A model generated the notes under the pieces. The model did no database searches, was not told where the DNA came from, and saw nothing but the letters and a program-made list of their open reading frames with translations. The position numbers were made by a program, and so were the translations under genes. From contig JAKAUD010000084.1 of assembly GCA_021827885.1 (NCBI GenBank), forward strand, positions 1-9,636: 9,636 nt of DNA, written 5' to 3'. Source of the DNA: Thermoplasmata archaeon (lineage in GTDB: Archaea > Thermoplasmatota > Thermoplasmata > Thermoplasmatales > Thermoplasmataceae). Position 1 is the stretch's first letter. Every line of letters starts with the position of its first letter. Positions 1-6,566 of this stretch are shown piece after piece.

Positions 1-20
1 ATGTTGGTGAACGAACAATA

Positions 21-107
21 ATGGCAGAAATACCGAAGAAAGTCAGGGAACTCGCAGAAACCCTTGGGCTGAAACCTGAACTGTTCCCTAAAAAGGTTCC
101 GAGTTAA
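21..107 (+). other. short open segment before the transposase stop; origin unclear
   Basis: In the same frame as the transposase remnant, an ATG at 21 opens a 28-codon segment (beginning MAEIPKKVRELAETLGL) that ends at the TAA at 105-107. The frame is also open upstream to position 3. It has no catalytic transposase motif. It may be the transposase N-terminus joined to its middle by an internal deletion, or the tail of another protein into which the element was recombined. I do not recognise it. Confidence 0.3.
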
Positions 108-827
108 GGATTCAGGGGAACAAAGAGGACATACAGGTTCGCAACATTGGAATCGGTGAGGAAGGGCGAGAGGTTTGCCCTTGCCGTCATGAAACGTGAC
201 CAGCTGGATGGCATTGACGGTTCAGGGGAGGTGAACACACTGCTCAGGCATGCAATATCCCTTGGAGTGAAAATAAACATCGTACTCATTGACCGTGGAT
301 ATCTTGCAGCAGACATATTCAACAGGATCGAATCACTGAACCTGAAATACATCGTTCCTGCGAAGGACAATTCCAAGACTTTACGATTCAAGTCCATGGA
401 GATGAAGCATTCAGACGGTGGTTTCTCCTATTTCACCGTGAATGACACAATATCATCCGGCAGTGAAGATGCAGGATCCATATTCGTTCATGTGGTATAT
501 TTCCCTGGAGACAGGAAGCATGACTTCTCTTTCTATACAAATATCGAAGTGAACGAAAAGAATGTCAGGGAATTGGCCGAGATATATCGTGAAAGATGGA
601 GCATTGAGAATGGATACCAGGAGAAGGCTGACACAAAGGAGAAAACACATTCACCTGATATGGGTGTCAGATATTTCCTCTTCTTCCTTTCGGTTCTGCT
701 GTACAACCTGTGGATTCTGATCAATCTTATCAGGCTCAGATCCGGATGTGCATGGATAACACTGATGGATTTCCTCATAGCCATGAGCAGGGGAAGATGG
801 AGGATCATCATGAACGATTTTGGATAA
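108..827 (+). pseudogene. ISH3/IS4-like DDE transposase, 5'-truncated remnant
   Basis: This frame is open from 108, directly after an in-frame TAA at 105-107, to the stop at 825-827 (about 239 codons). It encodes the middle and C-terminal part of an IS4-superfamily DDE transposase. The second catalytic Asp sits in a VLIDRGY motif (near 283-303). The third catalytic residue lies in the Y-x2-R-x3-E-x5-K pattern of YRERWSIENGYQEK (near 580-621), followed by a hydrophobic stretch with LLYNLW, which resembles the archaeal ISH3 family. The first catalytic Asp would lie upstream, but no frame from 1-107 supplies it, and the TAA blocks the reading frame. Family members are usually near 350-400 residues, so roughly the first third is missing. 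A TTG at 147 is the first start-like codon but falls inside the conserved region, so it is not a credible start. I read this as a dead element. Whether the loss is a deletion or lies beyond the window edge cannot be seen. Confidence 0.8.
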
Positions 828-875
828 TCATAAACCAAAATTCATGAACAGATTGAAGAGGGAGAAAGAGAGAGA

Positions 876-901
876 GAAGCCATAGCTTGAGCTATGGCTT
901 C
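876..901. repeat. 11-bp-stem hairpin, IS200/IS605 right-end-like or terminator
   Basis: A perfect inverted repeat has arms GAAGCCATAGC (876-886) and GCTATGGCTTC (891-901) around a TTGA loop, followed by CAGTTTGAC. It lies 49 bases after the transposase stop. The arm sequence, four-base loop and trailing TTCAGTTTGAC resemble the subterminal hairpins at the right ends of IS200/IS605 (TnpB) elements, where the hairpin also forms the end of the omega-RNA scaffold. No tnpB or tnpA gene accompanies it here. The alternative is a transcription terminator for the + strand transposase, but no T-run follows the stem. The structure is certain; its identity is not. Confidence 0.6.
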
Positions 902-1071
902 AGTTTGACAAGAGATCTATTTTGTGTGTGGTATTCACCAGTTTCGGTAGTAGAATTAGCTACAAACCTCCCTGTCAAGAGATAAAACGGCATTCAAATG
1001 TGGCAAATGTGTGTAAAGATGCCATGACTAAGTGCCGGCTTTCAACACATGCGGAGAGTCTGTTGTATAGC

Positions 1072-1318
1072 TTAACCAAATCCACACAATTCTTTTCTCA
1101 ATATTTTATCCATTTCAACAAACATGCTTTTCCTTTGTAATCTCCCTGTTGAAAGCAGAGATGATATGTACTGGAAATTCCGCGATCCACTTTCTGAACG
1201 GATTGTCCCGATGATCTTCTGTATCACCACATGCCCTCTTATTGTCTGCTCTGCAGGATTGTTTGACGGTTCCATACCTAGATGTAAGAAACAGGTAAAG
1301 GATGGGTGTGGGTGGCAA
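1072..1318 (-). pseudogene. IS66-like transposase C-terminus, frameshifted remnant
   Basis: From about 1278 down to the TAA at 1072-1074 the - strand encodes EPSNNPAEQTIRGHVVIQKI followed by a GTIRSESGSRNF segment. This matches the C-terminal signature of IS66-type transposases (EPTNN-AER-IR-VV, then a G-x-RS-x-G segment). The natural upstream continuation (a P-I-L-Y-L-F-L-T-S-R-Y-G string) lies in another frame, ending near 1271-1285, so a frameshift separates the two parts. Further upstream (1319-1497) the frame is open but gives no recognisable transposase sequence, and the other frames are broken by stops. IS66 transposases normally exceed 400 residues, so only the last fraction survives. 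It points towards the end of the apr-hdr operon and probably marks the boundary of a rearranged region. It is not expected to be active. Confidence 0.7.
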
Positions 1319-1400
1319 TGTCTAGAATGCAATAAGCAAATGCGCATCTTCGATCTTGCGAAGGAATGGATATGATGGCCTCCATTGACTGCTATGAATT

Positions 1401-1432
1401 GAAAAAGGATCAGAAGAAACTCTTTGAGAAAA
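1401..1432 (-). terminator. possible T-tract terminator after the operon
   Basis: Read on the - strand, the DNA about 50-80 bases past the hdrA stop has two T-rich tracts, one at 1432-1426 (TTTTCTC) and one at 1408-1401 (CCTTTTTC). Archaeal termination commonly uses oligo-T stretches. A small 5-bp inverted repeat (GAATT-TAGG-AATTC, 1460-1473) lies just after the stop but has no adjoining T-run. This call rests on composition only. Confidence 0.25.
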
Positions 1433-1477
1433 TAGGTATAATAGTGCCTAATAGCATGGGAATTTAGGAATTCATAA

Positions 1478-3571
1478 TCAGTGTATTTTCCTCTCACCTC
1501 CGATCGTTTCGTAAAAATCTGTCAGCGTCTGTGCCAAGAGGTCTTCATCGTTGAGATTGATGTTTGCAAAAGCTACTCTGTGTCCTCCTATCCTTAGCTC
1601 ATTCTCAAGAGAACTCTGGAGATTGGAAATTCTATTCGCTGCATATTTTGAGCCGCGAACATAATGACACTGGTCTTCTTTGCAGCCAACCACTAAGACC
1701 CCTCCCAACCCCTTGATAAGTGCTTCTGATATCCATTTCATATTGACTGAACCAGCGCAGGGAACAGGGATTATTCTATAGTTGGCCGGATACCTAAAAC
1801 CATGGGATACCATTTTTTGAAGCAGTGGATAAGCATCATTCTTACACAGAAATGCGATGATTAGTGTGTTCTCTTTTGGCTGTGCACTCTTTGAAAGAAT
1901 GGAGATCCAACCATTTACTAGAGAGGGATTGATTGTGATCAGAGATATAGCTTGATCGGGACACGCGCCCATGCAGATTCCGCAGGCCTCACAACCAGCG
2001 GCGGAAACTTCAGGGTATCCCTTTTCATCAATATAAAGTGCATTATGAGGACACTCTTCAATGCACCTCTTGCAAACTTCGCATTTCACCCTGTCTATTT
2101 GGGCATGTGCGTTAGTGGATTTTCTGTTGATGTAAGTGCAAGCCTTCATGGCGGCACCAAGGGAGGTTGTTATGGAGGAAGAGACGTCTGATGGTGCCAA
2201 TGATGAACCTGCGAAATAGATACCATTTTTTTGTGAAAGATAGGGGTTACACTGGATATGGTTCACCGGGAACCCATTGCCTGACAGAGGGATGTTCAGT
2301 ATATTGGCTATTTCTCCGTTGTTAGGGACCATTCCAGTGGCGAGAACAATCAGATCCGGATTAAGATCCCAAGTCCTGTTTCTCAAGGTATCCTCAACAT
2401 GTACGGCTAATCCCTCATCATGAGAATTATAGGTAATTTCTCCTGGCTTTCCCCGTATAAGTACAATGTCTTGATGTTTCTCCAGCATTGACTGATAGAA
2501 CATTTCGTAAGTTTGTGGTGTCCTTAAATCAATGTATGAAATAAAAACTCTAGCATCTGGGATTTTCTCTTTTATATACTCTATTTGCTTGAATGAAACA
2601 TTACAACAAACACCTGAGCAGTAAGGAAGAAACCTTGAGTCCCTCGATCCTACACACTGTATGAACAAAACAGAAAATTCCGATTTTCCATCCCTTTTCT
2701 TGAGAAGTTCTGTTCTTATGTTGTCATTTTCAAATTCCCAATTAGTAACCACATTCCTATATCTTCCATATTTGTAGTTGGGAATGACAGATGGGTCAAA
2801 CGATTTCCACCCTGTGGCTACAATGATGGATCCAACTGTTATCTGTGAATTTTTTCCGCCTTGCGATGCTTGTGTTCTAACCTCAACCTCATATTTGCCT
2901 CCATGCCCGCTTATTTTCACGACTTCTGAATCCAGAAAAACTTCGATGTTGTCGTTATTCAGCACCATTGGTAAATAAAATTCAAGGGAACACTGGGCAG
3001 GGCACATAAGTGGGTACATTTTGTAAAGCCCGTCAAGATGCCCCCCTAGACTGCTTGCCTTCTCTATGAGATAGACTTTAACGTTATTCTTGGACAGTTC
3101 AATCGCCGCTGTGATACCGGATATGCCTCCGCCAATGACTGCGATGCTTTTCTCACATTTCTGTACATCTTCTAATTCAATTTCGGCTCTTTTTTTTGTG
3201 GATGATATGGCCATCCTTACTATATCGATTGCTTTGGCGTTGGCCAGATCCTTCTCGTCCCTATGCGGCAGAAAAACCTCCTGATTAAGGTCTACTGTTA
3301 CCACGTTTCTGATTTTAGATTGACTGACCAACCCACTTATCAGTTTTGTCTGTTCCTCTTTGCAGTAATAAGCAAGAACAGTGCCTGAATGCTCCTGAGA
3401 TACTCCTTCACTAAAGATTGATGCAACATCTTTTACGCTTGACACATAACTAAAGTTGGCTACAGACTTTAATTTTGAAATGTATTCTTTCATTCGGTCA
3501 GGCTGGAAAATGGAACAATCCAGATCATTGGAAATATAAACAAGTACGCGTATACCTTCGACCGCTGCCAT
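1478..3571 (-). CDS. hdrA: HdrA-MvhD fusion flavoprotein, QmoB-like
   Basis: This is a cytosolic iron-sulfur flavoprotein of 697 residues with QmoB-like architecture. After a degenerate HdrA N-terminal domain (about 1-135) comes an FAD-binding Rossmann motif, GGGISG (147-152). A Qmo-type CPAQCSLEF segment follows at 190-198, then the HdrA cysteine cluster C306/C318/C322/C323. Two 4Fe-4S ferredoxin motifs use C497/500/503/507 and C527/530/533/537. The C-terminus is an MvhD domain with C576, C605, and C630/C635 in GCKEDQCHY. The second Cys of the MvhD CxxC pair is Asp (CKND), a form I recall from QmoB. The N-terminal cysteines and NIREH motif of methanogen HdrA are missing. I chose the ATG at 3571 because it overlaps the hdrB stop (TGATG) and begins the conserved IRVLVY strand. 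An upstream ATG at 3730 would run 160 bases into hdrB. The protein probably passes electrons between HdrBC and AprAB through FAD. Confidence 0.88.
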   Translation of the reverse strand: MAAVEGIRVLVYISNDLDCSIFQPDRMKEYISKLKSVANFSYVSSVKDVASIFSEGVSQEHSGTVLAYYCKEEQTKLISGLVSQSKIRNVVTVDLNQEVFLPHRDEKDLANAKAIDIVRMAISSTKKRAEIELEDVQKCEKSIAVIGGGISGITAAIELSKNNVKVYLIEKASSLGGHLDGLYKMYPLMCPAQCSLEFYLPMVLNNDNIEVFLDSEVVKISGHGGKYEVEVRTQASQGGKNSQITVGSIIVATGWKSFDPSVIPNYKYGRYRNVVTNWEFENDNIRTELLKKRDGKSEFSVLFIQCVGSRDSRFLPYCSGVCCNVSFKQIEYIKEKIPDARVFISYIDLRTPQTYEMFYQSMLEKHQDIVLIRGKPGEITYNSHDEGLAVHVEDTLRNRTWDLNPDLIVLATGMVPNNGEIANILNIPLSGNGFPVNHIQCNPYLSQKNGIYFAGSSLAPSDVSSSITTSLGAAMKACTYINRKSTNAHAQIDRVKCEVCKRCIEECPHNALYIDEKGYPEVSAAGCEACGICMGACPDQAISLITINPSLVNGWISILSKSAQPKENTLIIAFLCKNDAYPLLQKMVSHGFRYPANYRIIPVPCAGSVNMKWISEALIKGLGGVLVVGCKEDQCHYVRGSKYAANRISNLQSSLENELRIGGHRVAFANINLNDEDLLAQTLTDFYETIGGERKIH

Positions 3572-4356
3572 CACCCCGTCAGAGATTCGGTTGATGTCAT
3601 ATTCATACCCAACCCAAGCTCTTTTTTTGATATACCTAAGGCTAGACCGAGAAATTGTGAAAAATGCAAAACGGGAATTCTTAAGTTCTTCTTCTGGTAA
3701 ATATCCAACATCATCTGGCACAATGGGCAAGGTGTGATTATCAGTTCGGCATTATTTTCAGTAGCGTCACGCAGGATCTCATTGCTCAATTTAATCGCAA
3801 CATCTTTGTTAACATAGAGATTAGGAAATCCACAACATTTCCTTGAATTGGAGTATTTCACCGGGTTCCCACCGAGACCTAATATAATGTCCTCTAGGTA
3901 GTGTGGATCAGCTGAATCGCCGAATGGATTAAACTCCGCTGGCCTTAACGACTTACAGCCATAAAATGGAGCTATTTTAGTACCTTCAAATTTCCTGACA
4001 ACTGATTCTTTTAGCTTTTCCAATCCAATTTCAAGAATTACAATCTCTTCAAGAGACTTAATTTCGAGATCCCTACGTCCGTACTCCCTTCCAGCGAGCT
4101 TCAGTGAATAGTTACACACACTGCATATAGTCATAATATCGAGCCCTTCATTTTCGGCAATGTCCAAATTGTGTTCGTTCAGGGCACGATATCTGTAGTT
4201 ATCAACTTCATGTACAAGACCGCCACCACAGCAGTGAAATGGCATGGTTTTCAATTCGATGCCGATTTTTTTGCAAACAGCCCTCGTTGCCATGTCATTT
4301 TCCTTTGCACTCTGGTCTGCTACACATCCTTTGAAATAGGCAAATTTTGTTGACAT
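3571..4356 (-). CDS. hdrB: HdrB-like subunit with two CCG domains
   Basis: This 261-residue protein has two cysteine-rich CCG domains of the kind that hold non-cubane 4Fe-4S clusters in heterodisulfide reductase subunit B. The first domain has C11, C42/C43 (FHCCGGG) and C78/C81 (TICSVC). The second has C134 (FYGC), C174/C175 (KCCGFP) and C210/C213 (TPCPLC). All key cysteines are present. The C-terminus shows the usual HdrB ending (PVLHFSQFLGLALG). In methanogens HdrB reduces a disulfide; in Hdr-like complexes of sulfur metabolism it probably handles thiol/disulfide or sulfur-bound electron transfer. I chose the ATG at 4356, ten bases after the hdrC stop, since conserved sequence starts three residues later. 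The ATG-like start at 4413 would overlap hdrC. The stop TGA shares a base with the hdrA start, so the two are translationally coupled. Confidence 0.92.
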   Translation of the reverse strand: MSTKFAYFKGCVADQSAKENDMATRAVCKKIGIELKTMPFHCCGGGLVHEVDNYRYRALNEHNLDIAENEGLDIMTICSVCNYSLKLAGREYGRRDLEIKSLEEIVILEIGLEKLKESVVRKFEGTKIAPFYGCKSLRPAEFNPFGDSADPHYLEDIILGLGGNPVKYSNSRKCCGFPNLYVNKDVAIKLSNEILRDATENNAELIITPCPLCQMMLDIYQKKNLRIPVLHFSQFLGLALGISKKELGLGMNMTSTESLTG

Positions 4357-4366
4357 AGATTTTTCG

Positions 4367-4792
4367 CTACCTGTACAGCTTCTTTTTGAAAAATATCCTG
4401 AAATATAGCACAACGTCTTTCACAGATGTAGAGTCCAATAATTTTATCATGAGTCTTATTTCCTTCAGAATTCCGAATTTGGAAACGTTTTCAGTGAATA
4501 GTCTGGCATGTTTGTAGCCTTTCCCGGTAGAAGCGAGGTATAACTTTGATTTCATTTCAGTCATGAGATCGTCAATTGGCAATCTTCTCGGACAAACTTC
4601 TGTACATAGTTTACAGTCAAGGCACAGCCATGCCAGATCAGGAATCTCCAGTTTGTTTGAGAGATAATTGGCGATCATCCTTCTTGGATTGAACTGCGGT
4701 TCTACACGTGAAACAGGGCATATAGAGGAACATTGGCCGCACTGTAGGCAAAATAAAAAAGATGGCATATAATTATTGGCGAGATTTTCCAT
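4367..4792 (-). CDS. hdrC: HdrC-like ferredoxin subunit
   Basis: This 141-residue protein carries two 4Fe-4S motifs typical of HdrC: C15/C18/C21/C25 (FCLQCGQCSSICP) and C57/C60/C63/C67 (LCLDCKLCTEVCP). The C-terminal half is helical and basic, with no membrane segments, so it is soluble like HdrC and unlike QmoC, which carries a membrane cytochrome-like domain. It should carry electrons between the HdrA ferredoxin clusters and HdrB. The start is ambiguous between ATG at 4798 and ATG at 4792. I prefer 4792 because it forms TAATG with the transporter stop, the same type of overlap seen at hdrB/hdrA. An upstream start at 4921 would only read through the transporter gene in another frame. Confidence 0.9.
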   Translation of the reverse strand: MENLANNYMPSFLFCLQCGQCSSICPVSRVEPQFNPRRMIANYLSNKLEIPDLAWLCLDCKLCTEVCPRRLPIDDLMTEMKSKLYLASTGKGYKHARLFTENVSKFGILKEIRLMIKLLDSTSVKDVVLYFRIFFKKKLYR

Positions 4793-6234
4793 TACCATAG
4801 CGGAGCCCCCATTAGAGCAAACCATGGGATTAGAACCAACACACAGTATATCGTTGATATTATCGTTAGTGGCGTACCAACTTTTAGAGATTCTGTAAAT
4901 GAAATATCTCCGGCACTCCACGCTATAAGCACAGTTTCAATGGAAAATGGCAGTATAAAAGCATAGCTAAGAACGGTCACCGTCAAGATTGTAAAAGGCA
5001 GAGAGTTAAGATACAACAGTGGTGCCATACTGATTGATAGCGGAATGTAGATTGCCGCCATTGCGACTGCACTGGATATGCCAGCCCTTGCAACCTGGAA
5101 TCCCAGGAACAGAACCAGCATTAGCAGGATTGGAGACAGTCCGAGAGGCAGCCCACTTATTATTAGTTTAGCAAGCCAGTTTGTTGCCCCTGAATTGCAC
5201 AATACAATTGCAAGAGATATGGATCCAGCCAGGAAAATCCAGGTACCCCACAAGAATTTTGCATTTATCTCTTTCCAACCGTACTTGAATCCTATCGGAA
5301 GGAAGATCCCGGTAGCAACAAGGATTGCCGCCATGCCACTTGATATACCAAATGGTGCAAATACCCACAGGAAAAGGGCAGAGGCAAGAGCAATCAGGAG
5401 CATGACCTCTTCCTTCGAGATTTTTCCCAGCGAAGCCAGTTCCGTTTTTATCGCTTCCCTGGAACCAACTATCTCAACATCCTTCAATTTGTAATATCTG
5501 TTAAAATAGAAATAGAGAATCGGTAGAAGACCTAGAACCGGTACCGTCAGTATGAACCACTCTATCCATCCCACATCCACTCCACGAGCTGAATACGCCG
5601 CTGATACCATGAGGCTTGGCATAGCTCCGGTCAGAAAGAGAGTAGCCACAAATATTGGGGCGAACCCAACTCCCCACATAAGGAAGGATGCTCTCAATAT
5701 AGAAGCCTTTTTGTCATCCCCTTTAACAAGGGTGTTTATACCATTCACTATTGGATAGAAGAATGCACCCCTTGCGATAGTTGCAGGAAAGAATGGAGCT
5801 AGAACAAGGTTGGCAAGCAAAAGTCCGATATTGATTCTTGTAACCTTGCTTGACCGCATCATCGAAATTATCATAAGAGCTATTCTTTTTCCCAGATTAG
5901 TCACAGTCATTCCTGCACCAAACATCAGGGCTCCGAGAATAAGGAAACTCATGTCATTTATGAATCCGCCCATTGCGACCTTCTCAGGATATATCCTGAG
6001 GATTACCAGCAGGGCTGGAGCAATCAGTCCCACAATACCAAGAGGTAAACTACCTCCAATCAGTACTATAAGGTACCATAAAAATACGCCTATTACGATC
6101 TTACCGGCGAAAGTAAGACCTTGCGGTGTTGGTATGAAAAAAAACAAGGCAAGTACTGCAGTTGCAATAATAAAAGATATGAATCTTGTTAGAGGATTTT
6201 TACTATTTTCTCTGGGATCTAAGCCATGCCTCAT
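4792..6234 (-). CDS. DASS (SLC13-like) anion transporter
   Basis: This 480-residue integral membrane protein has about eleven hydrophobic segments. It resembles the divalent anion:Na+ symporter family (CitT/SODiT1 branch): an N-terminal SLPLGIVGLIAPALLVIL block, the re-entrant signature PFFPATIARGAFFYPIVNGI (147-166), a second-half counterpart VARAGISSAVAMAAIYIPL (381-399), and a C-terminal segment with WSAGDISFTESLKVG. In DASS proteins the two Ser-Asn-Thr tips bind sodium and the carboxylate or sulfate. Here the first reads P-A-T and the second is not a clear SNT, so the substrate cannot be inferred from these motifs. It could import a dicarboxylate, sulfate, sulfite or a sulfonate. The ATG at 6234 overlaps the aprB stop (ATGA), placing the transporter inside the redox operon between apr and hdr genes. 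This argues for an exchanged substrate or product of the encoded enzyme. Confidence 0.85.
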   Translation of the reverse strand: MRHGLDPRENSKNPLTRFISFIIATAVLALFFFIPTPQGLTFAGKIVIGVFLWYLIVLIGGSLPLGIVGLIAPALLVILRIYPEKVAMGGFINDMSFLILGALMFGAGMTVTNLGKRIALMIISMMRSSKVTRINIGLLLANLVLAPFFPATIARGAFFYPIVNGINTLVKGDDKKASILRASFLMWGVGFAPIFVATLFLTGAMPSLMVSAAYSARGVDVGWIEWFILTVPVLGLLPILYFYFNRYYKLKDVEIVGSREAIKTELASLGKISKEEVMLLIALASALFLWVFAPFGISSGMAAILVATGIFLPIGFKYGWKEINAKFLWGTWIFLAGSISLAIVLCNSGATNWLAKLIISGLPLGLSPILLMLVLFLGFQVARAGISSAVAMAAIYIPLSISMAPLLYLNSLPFTILTVTVLSYAFILPFSIETVLIAWSAGDISFTESLKVGTPLTIISTIYCVLVLIPWFALMGAPLW

Positions 6235-6566
6235 TCTTCATCCCCTACATTTCGGATAGGCTTGGTAATCTGCCTGATGCTGCCATCAGCATAAGTGAGT
6301 GTCCACAGTATGGTAGTTTCGGAAGTCAAAGGGACAAGTTTGCCCCCATATGCGGCAATCTGGTAAGGGAGCCTTGTTAATATTGCCTGATTTGGGCATG
6401 CTTTAACGCACGCCATACAGTCCCAGCAGTCTTTCGGACTGATGTTCCTTGCCTTGCCCACGGTTGAGTCCATTCTCATTATGTCCATGGGGCAAATCTG
6501 TTCACACATAGGCTCCGATTTTCCTCTGCACCCGTCACATTTATCGGCAATTACGAGCGTAGGCAT
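6231..6566 (-). CDS. aprB: adenylylsulfate reductase beta subunit (AprB), short form
   Basis: This 111-residue ferredoxin-like protein aligns well with AprB from the MP start onward. Two 4Fe-4S clusters are bound by C10/C13/C21/C25 and C47/C50/C53/C57. The longer first loop (CDGC, then CEQICP) is AprB-specific. Trp48 in CWDC is kept; in Archaeoglobus the equivalent AprB Trp lies between the FAD site and the clusters. The beta-sheet block GGKLVPLTSETTILWTL corresponds to the AprB GGACVPM...MWTV region. The protein stops about 40 residues short of typical AprB (near 150), so the C-terminal tail that wraps around AprA is missing. No frameshift is visible: the stop TGA overlaps the next start. 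The start ATG directly abuts the aprA stop (TAAATG). It carries electrons between AprA FAD and the Hdr-type partner. Confidence 0.93.
   Translation of the reverse strand: MPTLVIADKCDGCRGKSEPMCEQICPMDIMRMDSTVGKARNISPKDCWDCMACVKACPNQAILTRLPYQIAAYGGKLVPLTSETTILWTLTYADGSIRQITKPIRNVGDEE

Noticed and set aside
960..1016. Short + strand open segment ending TAFKCGKCV, resembling a TnpB zinc-ribbon half
   Set aside because: Only 18 codons, closed by stops on both sides, and located after the IS605-like hairpin, whereas tnpB should precede it. The match is too short to support.
922..1375. Two + strand open frames (922-1140 and 1124-1375)
   Set aside because: No recognisable domain; the second is antisense to the IS66-like remnant, and both have ordinary chance length.
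4413..4921. Long upstream extensions of hdrB (to 4413) and hdrC (to 4921)
   Set aside because: Both run into the preceding gene in another frame and lack family-like sequence before the conserved starts at 4356 and 4792.
5078..6259. Several + strand open frames opposite the transporter
   Set aside because: These are antisense shadows with no family resemblance; the - strand frame has full DASS layout.
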